Source: an uncultured Verrucomicrobia subdivision 3 bacterium
GTDB taxonomy: Bacteria > Verrucomicrobiota > Verrucomicrobiae > Limisphaerales > UBA11358
Direction: 5' to 3'
DNA length: 5,217 nt
Assembly: GCA_903921455.1 (NCBI GenBank)
Contig: CAIXPZ010000128.1
Coordinates: 1-5,217, forward strand
Positions 1 to 5,160 of this stretch are shown one piece after another. The position numbers and the translations under genes are program-made. The stretch's first letter is position 1. Each line of letters begins with the position of its first letter. Under the pieces are notes generated by a model. The model saw only the letters and a list, made by a program, of their open reading frames with translations, had not been told where the DNA came from and did not search any database.

Positions 1-792
1 CACTACAACTGGAACATTCGGAACGCGCCGGGCGAGTTCCTGATGATTCCGAAACAGGAGCTGGAGGTGGATCACGCCTACCAGCGGAGCCAGGTCAATC
101 CGCGGCGCGTGGACGCGTTGTGCCGCGCCTGGGATTGGATCGCCTGCGGCTGCCTGGTGGTGGCGCTGCGCGATGACAACAAGTGGTATGTGCTGGACGG
201 CCAGCACCGGAAGCTGGCCGCCGATCAGCGGTCGGATATTAACGATCTGCCGTGCCTGGTGTTTGAGACGACCGGCCGGCGCGAAGAGGCGCTGGGTTTC
301 CTGGCGATTAATCAGGGGCGGATGGTGGTGGGCTGTCTCGACCGTTACAAGGCGCAGTTGTTGGCGGGCGACCCGACGGCGTTTGCGCTGGAAAAGCTGG
401 TGCGTAGCACGGGGCATCGGTTTGGTCCCAAGCCTTCGGCGCGGACGGTGTCCTGCGTGCAGTGCCTCTACACGCTGATGCAAGAGGAGCGGGAACGGTG
501 CGAACGGCTGTGGCCGCTGCTGGTGGAATTGCATCCGGACGGCCCGATGACGGACGCGGTGATCAAAGGGCTGTGGGTGGTGGACAAGTGGCTGGGCAAA
601 GAGGGGCGGACGGTGACGATGTCGCCGTATCGGGAAAAGCTCGTGGCGCTGGGCGGCGAAGGGCTCGGACATGAAATCCGGCGCGAGATCGCGCTGATCG
701 GTCAAGGTGGCGTGCGGATCAACGGCTGCGCCATCGCTAAATACCTCAACAAACAGCGGATGCCCGCGCATTACAAAATCCAACTGAACTAA
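1..792 (+). CDS. ParB/sulfiredoxin-fold protein with DGQHR motif, 5' truncated
   Basis: The reading frame is open from base 1 and the residues before the first ATG (position 43) read HYNWNIRNAPGEFL, which look like genuine protein leading into IPKQELEVD-AYQR, so the true start is probably upstream of the window. Numbering from the ATG at 43, the recognisable signatures are an 'L-VD-AYQR' start (residues 7-15), a strand followed by VLDGQHR (50-56) and 'EEALGFLAIN' (81-90). This order matches ParB/Srx-like N-terminal domains, in which the DGQHR loop replaces the GERR nucleotide-binding motif of classical ParB. Proteins like this are common in phages and mobile elements. The remaining 150 residues are helical and carry no motif I can name. 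The exact role (partition, regulation, nuclease or nucleotide-dependent clamp) is not known from sequence. The gene is followed after 58 bp by a second DNA-binding-type protein, and the two may work together. The family call is firm at fold level and weak for function. Confidence 0.8.
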   Translation, partial: HYNWNIRNAPGEFLMIPKQELEVDHAYQRSQVNPRRVDALCRAWDWIACGCLVVALRDDNKWYVLDGQHRKLAADQRSDINDLPCLVFETTGRREEALGFLAINQGRMVVGCLDRYKAQLLAGDPTAFALEKLVRSTGHRFGPKPSARTVSCVQCLYTLMQEERERCERLWPLLVELHPDGPMTDAVIKGLWVVDKWLGKEGRTVTMSPYREKLVALGGEGLGHEIRREIALIGQGGVRINGCAIAKYLNKQRMPAHYKIQLN

Positions 793-798
793 AAATAT

Positions 799-840
799 GG
801 CCGGCGTGAGTAGTTAGAGCCTCCTCACGTCGGCTGCTAC
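799..840. repeat. REP-like stem-loop repeat (verrucomicrobial SSRREEAL type)
   Basis: The spacer between the ParB-like gene and the next gene contains an inverted repeat. Arm 800-810 (GCCGGCGTGAG) pairs with arm 824-834 (CTCACGTCGGC) over 11 bp with one G-T pair (804/830), leaving a 13-nt loop. The minus strand reads GTAGCAGCCGACGTGAGGAG, and translating it gives SSRREEAL. From memory this string is a very abundant intergenic repeat in Pedosphaera-like Verrucomicrobiota; I could not confirm this by search. The stem has no T-run after it on either strand, so it is not a standard intrinsic terminator. It could stabilise the upstream mRNA end or weaken read-through between the two genes. Confidence 0.7.
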
Positions 841-850
841 AAAATCGAAT

Positions 851-1690
851 ATGAAAAATCATACCCAAGTGATGAGCATCCGGGAGTCGCAACGGCTCGT
901 GGAGCTGGAAAAGACCATTGCGCGCGGGAAAAAGACCTTTGTGGAAGTGGGACTGGCGCTGGCGGAAATCCGCGACCTGCGGCTTTACAAGCGGGAATAT
1001 GGCGGATTCGAGGAGTATTGCCGGGAGAAGTGGGGCTGGTCGAGACAACACGCTTATCGGTTGATTGAGGCGGCACCCATCGCAAAGTGTCACCACGTGG
1101 TGACAGATGAGGCCACTGCCCGGGTTCTTGCCAAAGTGGAACCTGAACAGCGTGCCGGGGTGGTTCAGGCGGTTTTGGACGAGGGAAAACCGGTGACAGC
1201 GGCGGAAATTAAGCGGCATTTGCCGCCGGTGCCAACCCAGTCCAGCGGCGCGCAGGGGACTTCGCGCCCTACCTCGCCCGTGGTGGCATCACCACCGCCG
1301 CCGCCGTCGCGAGTTTTGGATGGGACGGGCTGGCCGATTCCGACCCAGCTCATTCCGCTCTGGCTGCGGTCGGATGAAGTCCAGGAAATGCTGACCACGT
1401 TGAGCCGGGTGAAAGGAGCGCTGCGCGCGGCGCAGGATAATCAGGACAAGCTGTTCACCGAGGTCAACTTTTCCTCGGCGCTCTCGCAACTGGATCAGGC
1501 ATGGGCGGACATCAAGACGGCGAAGCCGTTCGCCGTATGCCCGACGTGTCAGGGTCAGCTTCCCGACCAGTGCGCCCTGTGCCGTGGTCGTGGGTTGATC
1601 TCCGAACATCGCTGGAACACCTGTGTGACACGCGAGGACAAAGAATTCCGCGTGAAGGCCCGGCAACCTGCCGGTGGGCACCGGAAATAG
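851..1690 (+). CDS. Phage-type DNA-binding-like protein with C-terminal zinc knuckle
   Basis: This is a 279-residue protein with three visible parts. Residues 15-75 form an N-terminal helical region with the pattern F-EVG-AL-EIRD-RLY, then FEEYC-EKWGWSR-HAYRLIEAA; this is seen in many phage and mobile-element proteins and ends in what looks like a helix-turn-helix (about 51-75). Residues 80-125 continue with VTDEATARVL-KVEPEQR and PVTAAEIKRHL, the usual second half of that family. A low-complexity linker follows, with five prolines at 148-152. The C-terminus has Cys230-x2-Cys233 and Cys241-x2-Cys244 followed by RGRG, resembling one DnaJ-type zinc knuckle. No clear Shine-Dalgarno sequence precedes ATG 851 or the alternative ATG at 872, so the start is uncertain by seven codons. 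I do not recognise a named function. A regulator or accessory replication protein acting with the upstream ParB-like protein is an inference. Confidence 0.8.
   Translation: MKNHTQVMSIRESQRLVELEKTIARGKKTFVEVGLALAEIRDLRLYKREYGGFEEYCREKWGWSRQHAYRLIEAAPIAKCHHVVTDEATARVLAKVEPEQRAGVVQAVLDEGKPVTAAEIKRHLPPVPTQSSGAQGTSRPTSPVVASPPPPPSRVLDGTGWPIPTQLIPLWLRSDEVQEMLTTLSRVKGALRAAQDNQDKLFTEVNFSSALSQLDQAWADIKTAKPFAVCPTCQGQLPDQCALCRGRGLISEHRWNTCVTREDKEFRVKARQPAGGHRK
1088..1105. repeat. Perfect 18-bp palindrome inside a coding region
   Basis: TGTCACCACGTGGTGACA equals its own reverse complement over all 18 bases. It coincides exactly with six codons (C80-T85) of the DNA-binding-like protein, just after its presumed helix-turn-helix. 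It has the form of a dimeric operator or partition-type binding site, but it could be chance codon symmetry (CHHVVT). The palindrome is certain; its function is unknown. Confidence 0.55.
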
Positions 1691-1692
1691 GA

Positions 1693-1720
1693 AACGCTAA
1701 ACATTCAACGCTCAACATTC
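1693..1720. repeat. Two tandem copies of a 14-nt repeat in spacer
   Basis: Copies at 1693-1706 (AACGCTAAACATTC) and 1707-1720 (AACGCTCAACATTC) differ at one base and are directly adjacent; a third copy may begin with AA at 1721. They fill nearly half of the 68-bp gap (1691-1758) between the zinc-knuckle gene and the helicase. The element resembles short 'AACATTCAACGCTCAAC' repeats that I recall from spacers in Verrucomicrobiota and related bacteria. The rest of this gap shows no convincing ribosome binding site or terminator. Confidence 0.7.
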
Positions 1721-1758
1721 AATGGCGGCGCTCGACCGAGACGCCGCTACCAGCAAAC

Positions 1759-3438
1759 ATGATTCTGCGTCCATATCAATCGGCGGCCAGCAATGCTATT
1801 TTTCAAGAATGGCAGACGGTCAATGCCACGCTGGCGGTCATGGCCACCGGCCTGGGCAAGACGGTGCTGGCGGCGGATCTGGCCCGCCGGATGTTTCCGC
1901 GCCGGACTTTGTTCCTCGCCCATCGCCGCGAACTGATTCATCAGGCCGCCGACAAAATCACGCGCGCCACCGGGCTGCGCTGCGAGATTGAGATGGGCGA
2001 CTTGCGGGCGGCGGAACATTCGCTGTTCAGTCGCGCGCCGGTCATTGTGTCGAGCATCCAGACACAATGTGCCGGCGGCGACGGCGGCGGCCGCATGGCC
2101 AAGTTTGATCCGGCCCGGTTCGGCTGCGTCATCCTGGACGAATGCCATCATGCGACGTCGAGCCAGTGGCAGCGGGTGATCAATTATTTTCGCACGAATC
2201 CCAATTTAAAAATCTGCGGCATTACGGCCACGCCCGACCGCGCCGATGAGGCAGCGCTGGGGCAGGTGTTTCAGTCGGTGGCGTTTGAATACGAAATTTT
2301 AGACGGCATCAAGGATGGTTGGTTGGTTCCCGTGCAGCAGCAGCTGGTGCATGTAGCCGGCCTCGACTTCTCCGGCATCCGCACGACGGCCGGCGATTTG
2401 AATGGCGGCGACCTGGCCTCGGTGATGGAGGCCGAGAAAAACATGCAACAGGTGGCGTCATCCAGCATCGAGATTATCGGTTCGAAACGGGCGCTGGCAT
2501 TCACGCAGTCGGTGAAGCAGGCGGAGATGCTGGCGGAAATCTTTAACCGGAACCGCGCGGGTTCGGCGGCGTGGATTTGCGGTAAGACGCCACATGACAA
2601 ACGGAAAATCATCCTGTCCGATTACGCGCACGGCCGGGTGCAAATACTGTGCAACTGCGGCATCACCACCGAAGGGTGGGATGATCCGGCCAATGATATG
2701 CAGGGCGTGCAGGTGTGCATCATGGCCAAGCCGACCAAAAGCCGGAGCCTTTACACGCAGATGGCCGGTCGCGTTATTCGCCCTTTACCTAACACGGTGG
2801 ACGGATTCGACTTGGTAGAAGACCGGAAGCTCTCGATCGCGTCCAGCGCGAAGCCGAGTTGCCTCGTCGTGGATTTCGTCGGCAACAGCGGCCGGCACAA
2901 GCTGATGACGACCGCCGACATTTTGGGCGGCAAGGTCAGCGACGAAGCGGTGGAAATCGCCGTGCGCAACGCGAAGAAGTCGGGCAAGCCAGTGAACATG
3001 ACCGAGGCGCTCGATGAGGCCGAGGAGGAATTGCAGCGGCGCGAGCAGGCGCGGCTCGCCGACGCCGCACGCCGCGCCCGGCTCGTGGCGAAGGCGCGTT
3101 TCAGGACGCAGGAGGTGAACCCGTTTGATGTGCTCGAGATTCAGCCCGTCAAAGCGCGCGGCTGGGACAATGGCCAGCGGCTGTCGGAGAAATGCCGCGC
3201 GATGCTCCAAAAACATCTGGGCGTGAATCCCGATTCCATTCCCTATGCCCAGGCGATGCAACTGGTGCGCGAGCAAATCCGACGCTGGGATCACAAGCTG
3301 TGCTCCTTCAAACAGGCGAAGGTGCTCAAGAAATACGGTTACAGCACCGAGGTCACATTCGAGCAGGCCAGCGCAACGATTGATGCGCTGGCGAAAAATC
3401 AATGGCGCAAGCCCGCACCTGAAACCCTAGCTGCATGA
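1759..3438 (+). CDS. Superfamily 2 DNA helicase (DEAD/DEAH-like, DECH box), phage type
   Basis: This 559-residue ATP-dependent helicase has every main SF2 motif intact. It begins LRPYQ (residues 3-7, Q-motif-like), then has Walker A ATGLGKT (29-35), motif Ia FLAHRREL (52-59), motif II DECH (127-130), motif III TAT (156-158), motif IV around ALAFTQS, motif V GITTEGWDDP (301-310) and motif VI QMAGRVIR (334-341). It should bind ATP and translocate on or unwind nucleic acid. The frame is open back to 1501, but that part overlaps the preceding gene and encodes unrelated residues; the ATG at 1759 puts LRPYQ at the N-terminus as expected. After the motor core, a charged helical stretch (about 415-450) leads to two similar units near 475-512 and 514-552 (LSEK.../CSFKQ...), like the C-terminal repeats of phage helicases. 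Its stop overlaps the next start (ATGA, 3435-3438), so the nuclease gene is coupled to it. No strong Shine-Dalgarno sequence is visible. Confidence 0.93.
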   Translation: MILRPYQSAASNAIFQEWQTVNATLAVMATGLGKTVLAADLARRMFPRRTLFLAHRRELIHQAADKITRATGLRCEIEMGDLRAAEHSLFSRAPVIVSSIQTQCAGGDGGGRMAKFDPARFGCVILDECHHATSSQWQRVINYFRTNPNLKICGITATPDRADEAALGQVFQSVAFEYEILDGIKDGWLVPVQQQLVHVAGLDFSGIRTTAGDLNGGDLASVMEAEKNMQQVASSSIEIIGSKRALAFTQSVKQAEMLAEIFNRNRAGSAAWICGKTPHDKRKIILSDYAHGRVQILCNCGITTEGWDDPANDMQGVQVCIMAKPTKSRSLYTQMAGRVIRPLPNTVDGFDLVEDRKLSIASSAKPSCLVVDFVGNSGRHKLMTTADILGGKVSDEAVEIAVRNAKKSGKPVNMTEALDEAEEELQRREQARLADAARRARLVAKARFRTQEVNPFDVLEIQPVKARGWDNGQRLSEKCRAMLQKHLGVNPDSIPYAQAMQLVREQIRRWDHKLCSFKQAKVLKKYGYSTEVTFEQASATIDALAKNQWRKPAPETLAA

Positions 3439-3854
3439 ATCTCCCAATTCCAACCCCAACGCTCGCGCGACTCAATCCGCACCTTTTCTGCCCTGTCACC
3501 CAAAGCGGAAATCAGAAAGCGGAAAGCGGAAATTTCCGCAACGAGGCGGAGATCCACGAGCAGATTTTTGACGCGTGCCGGCAGCGCGGTTGGATAGCGC
3601 TGCACGGAAGCATGGCCGAGCGGACATGTCGGACGCTCGGTGAACCGGATTTCACAATTCTGGCCGACGGTGGCCGCGTGCTGTTCGTGGAATGCAAATC
3701 GCGCAGTGGAAAACTTTCGCCCGCGCAGGCCGCGCTGAAATTTCACGCGGAAAAACTCGGGCACGCGATCCATGTGGTGCGGTCGTTGGAAGATTTCCTC
3801 GCTGTTGTGAATAGGACCGATGGGACGCAGGCGACGAATGAGGGGAGGCCATGA
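3435..3854 (+). CDS. VRR-NUC family PD-(D/E)xK nuclease
   Basis: This 139-residue protein has the layout of a stand-alone VRR-NUC domain, a Holliday-junction-resolvase-like nuclease fold common in phages. Visible elements are an N-terminal helix with acidic residues (NEAEIHEQIFDACRQRGW, 36-53; Glu39 or Glu42 is the likely first metal ligand), GEPDF (69-73) with catalytic Asp72, FVECK (84-88) giving the E-x-K pair Glu86/Lys88, and GKLSPAQ (92-98) with the conserved Gln98. All expected catalytic residues are present, so it should be an active metal-dependent endonuclease, probably of branched or flap DNA. The first 35 residues are not part of the domain and are partly encoded by a 7-nt tandem repeat. 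No other plausible start lies between them and the domain. It overlaps both the helicase stop and the primase start by 4 bp, placing it within one coupled replication set. Confidence 0.88.
   Translation: MNLPIPTPTLARLNPHLFCPVTQSGNQKAESGNFRNEAEIHEQIFDACRQRGWIALHGSMAERTCRTLGEPDFTILADGGRVLFVECKSRSGKLSPAQAALKFHAEKLGHAIHVVRSLEDFLAVVNRTDGTQATNEGRP
3502..3536. repeat. 7-nt tandem repeat (AAAGCGG family) inside nuclease gene
   Basis: There are five consecutive heptamers: AAAGCGG, AAATCAG, AAAGCGG, AAAGCGG and AAATTTC. Because seven is not a multiple of three, the encoded peptide (SGNQKAESGNF) does not repeat cleanly, which suggests DNA-level spread rather than protein-level selection. It lies in codons 23-34 of the nuclease gene, before the catalytic domain. 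Confidence 0.75.
3841..3848 (+). promoter_or_regulatory. Strong Shine-Dalgarno site for the primase gene
   Basis: AGGGGAGG sits two bases before the ATG at 3851. It is the only strong ribosome binding site I see before any start in the window, and it lies within the last codons of the nuclease gene. Spacing is short (2 nt to ATG; counting from GAGG's centre about 5 nt), but together with the ATGA overlap it supports the chosen primase start. Confidence 0.6.
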
Positions 3855-4663
3855 GTTTTAAGCGCGTCACCAAATTGAATCCGTGCCCCGTTTGCAGAAA
3901 ACCGGATTGGTGCCGCGTGTTCGCCGATGGCTGGGTGGAGTGTATGCGCGTCCAGTCGGATCGCCCGGCGAAGTCGGGCGGCTGGCTGCACTGGCAGCAA
4001 CCGAGCCGGTTGAGGCAATTATTCCGGCCACGGCCGGCGGTGCCACCGCCGCCGGCGATCAACGCGACGAAGTTGATGCGCGACTGGCAGACCCAGACTG
4101 ACTCGTCGGCGCTGGCCGTCTTCGCGCACGAACTGGGCTTGTCGGTCGCTGCTTTGAAGGCCGCTAATGCGGCTTGGGCCGCGCCACACGTCGCCTGGGC
4201 GTTTCCAATGTGCGATGGCCATGGAAATACCTTCGGCATCCGGCTGCGGGCAAATGACGGCCGCAAATGGGCCGTGCGCGGCAGTAAGCAAGGCATCTTC
4301 CTTGCGAAGGTGCCGCCACAGCCGTGGCTGTTTGTCTGCGAAGGCCCCACCGATACCGCCGCCGCGGTGGAACTCGGCCTGTTCGCTGTCGGTCGCCCGA
4401 ACTGTTGTTGCGGCGGCACGGACATCAAAATTTTTGCCCGCCGGCACCAGTGTCATCGCGTCGTCGTTGTTTCTGACAACGACAAGCCTGGTCTCGACGG
4501 CGCACGCAAGGTGGGCGCGGAAATCGGTCTGCCATTTGCTGTCTATGTGCCGCCAGCGAAGGATCTGCGTGAATTTCTCAACCTCGGCGGCACGCGTGGC
4601 ATGATCGAGAACACATTGAAAGATATTGTCTGGCATCAGCCTTGCAACTTCACCACCCCATGA
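3851..4663 (+). CDS. Small zinc-finger/TOPRIM DNA primase
   Basis: This 270-residue protein combines a zinc-binding N-terminus with a TOPRIM catalytic domain, the arrangement of DnaG/gp4-type primases that make RNA primers for lagging-strand synthesis. Cys12, Cys15, Cys21 and Cys31 (CPVC-x5-C-x9-C) are the likely zinc ligands and fit single-stranded template recognition. The TOPRIM domain shows LFVCEGPTDT with catalytic Glu164-Gly165, then VVVVSDNDKPG with Asp209, Asp211 and Gly214 as the metal-binding D-x-D-x-x-G motif. An unusual CCC run sits at 185-187, between these motifs. The protein is much shorter than bacterial DnaG (about 580-650 residues) and lacks both a fused replicative helicase and an obvious DnaB-interaction domain. 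This is normal for compact phage primases but means a helicase must come from another gene. Its stop overlaps the following ATG (ATGA, 4660-4663). Confidence 0.88.
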   Translation: MSFKRVTKLNPCPVCRKPDWCRVFADGWVECMRVQSDRPAKSGGWLHWQQPSRLRQLFRPRPAVPPPPAINATKLMRDWQTQTDSSALAVFAHELGLSVAALKAANAAWAAPHVAWAFPMCDGHGNTFGIRLRANDGRKWAVRGSKQGIFLAKVPPQPWLFVCEGPTDTAAAVELGLFAVGRPNCCCGGTDIKIFARRHQCHRVVVVSDNDKPGLDGARKVGAEIGLPFAVYVPPAKDLREFLNLGGTRGMIENTLKDIVWHQPCNFTTP

Positions 4664-5031
4664 AACCTTCCGCTTACCTTCCCTTCTACGGCAACGATTT
4701 TTTTGAAGCGATTGCCGGTTATCCCGATGGCATTGCCATCGGTTACCTGCGCGCGCTCTGGCATTACTGGAATCACACCGGCTGCGAGGGTTTGCCCGAT
4801 GACGACGAATACCTCCGCCGCGTTTGCCTCTGCGATGCGTCGGCATGGCCGCGCACCCGGGAAATCATCTTCGACAACCGCTATCACTTCCGCCTGGAGC
4901 ACGGTTTGTGGCACCAGTCGCGTTGCCGGCAGGAATACCTCAAGTCGAAGGAAATCTACGATATTCGCTCGAAAATCGGCAAAAAAGCCGCTGATCAGCG
5001 GTGGAAAGGTCATGCTTCAGGCAATGCCTGA
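4660..5031 (+). CDS. DUF1376/YdaU-like phage replication protein, short C-terminus
   Basis: This 123-residue protein has the DUF1376 pattern: YLPFYGNDFFEAIAGYPDGIAIGYLRALWHYW near the start, GLPDDDEYLRRV in the middle, then F-dNRYHF-leHGLWHQSRC-QEYLKSKEIYDIRSKIGKKAADQRW. Family members occur in phage replication regions and resemble the N-terminal winged-helix part of primosomal or initiator proteins. The exact biochemical role is unproven. The start at 4660 was preferred over TTG 4642 because it forms the ATGA overlap with the primase stop and begins right at the family pattern. Relatives normally have a longer polar tail after RW. Here a TGA ends the frame after GHASGNA, while the +1 frame just downstream carries the kind of tail expected (AMPEALREAIANA, then QNQNQNQ after one TAA). 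The conserved domain looks complete, but the tail may be frameshifted. Confidence 0.8.
   Translation: MKPSAYLPFYGNDFFEAIAGYPDGIAIGYLRALWHYWNHTGCEGLPDDDEYLRRVCLCDASAWPRTREIIFDNRYHFRLEHGLWHQSRCRQEYLKSKEIYDIRSKIGKKAADQRWKGHASGNA
4988..5001. repeat. 14-bp perfect palindrome near the 3' end of the DUF1376 gene
   Basis: CCGCTGATCAGCGG is self-complementary over 14 bases and lies in the codons for AADQRW. A palindrome this size is expected about once in three windows of this length by chance, so it may mean nothing. Confidence 0.35.
5017..5031. repeat. Inverted repeat at the DUF1376 stop codon
   Basis: TCAGGCA and TGCCTGA (7-bp arms) flank a single A, and the right arm ends with the stop codon TGA (5029-5031). 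Related GAGGCA units recur just after it (5030-5035 and 5042-5047). No T-run follows, so it is not a standard terminator. It marks the place where the reading frame appears to break. Confidence 0.45.
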
Positions 5032-5077
5032 GGCATTACGTGAGGCAATAGCAAACGCTTAACAAAACGATACCATT

Positions 5078-5097
5078 CAGAATCAGAATCAGAATCA
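5078..5097. repeat. Three CAGAAT hexamers
   Basis: CAGAAT occurs three times in a row (5078-5095) followed by CA. In the +1 frame relative to the DUF1376 gene it reads QNQNQNQEDFP and then TAG (5111-5113). This polar low-complexity ending is often seen at the C-terminus of phage replication proteins, so it may be a remnant of coding sequence rather than a regulatory repeat. Confidence 0.6.
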
Positions 5098-5112
5098 AGA
5101 AGACTTCCCATA

Positions 5113-5160
5113 GGTAACAAGGTAATAAGTATATGAGTATAAAAGGATATAAAGGTATAA
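5113..5160. repeat. Degenerate AT-rich octamer array
   Basis: Six contiguous 8-nt units can be read: GGTAACAA, GGTAATAA, GTATATGA, GTATAAAA, GGATATAA and AGGTATAA. They lie in a stretch where bases 5101-5160 contain only 17 G or C out of 60, against a GC-rich background. Iterated AT-rich units after replication genes can be an origin or unwinding element, or a promoter region. Alternatively they may simply be the start of an AT-rich gene. The periodicity is visible; the function is inferred. Confidence 0.4.

Noticed and set aside
274..295. RREEAL peptide within the ParB-like protein, resembling the REP-derived SSRREEAL string
   Set aside because: The DNA differs mostly at third codon positions, and EEA-x-x-F-x-x-IN is a usual ParB-like family pattern, so this is a coincidence rather than a REP copy.
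1501..1758. N-terminal extension of the helicase back to ATG 1501
   Set aside because: It overlaps the zinc-knuckle gene, encodes unrelated residues and runs through the spacer repeat. The helicase fold starts at LRPYQ directly after ATG 1759.
2785..3402. Long minus-strand open frame (205 codons) opposite the helicase C-terminus
   Set aside because: It is antisense to a helicase with intact motifs and its peptide has no recognisable domain. GC-rich codon use makes such shadow frames common.
3502..3536. CRISPR-like or operator array
   Set aside because: The units are 7 nt with no spacers between them and lie inside a coding region, so this is a simple tandem repeat.
3652..4846. Long minus-strand frames opposite the nuclease, primase and DUF1376 genes
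   Set aside because: The peptides are low-complexity and rich in Arg, Ala and Ser, and they lie opposite well-supported domain proteins. They are shadow frames.
4978..4989. A6 tract (GGC AAA AAA GCC) as a programmed -1 frameshift site
   Set aside because: A -1 shift here meets a stop after four codons. The tail-like frame is +1 and begins further downstream, so this tract does not explain it.
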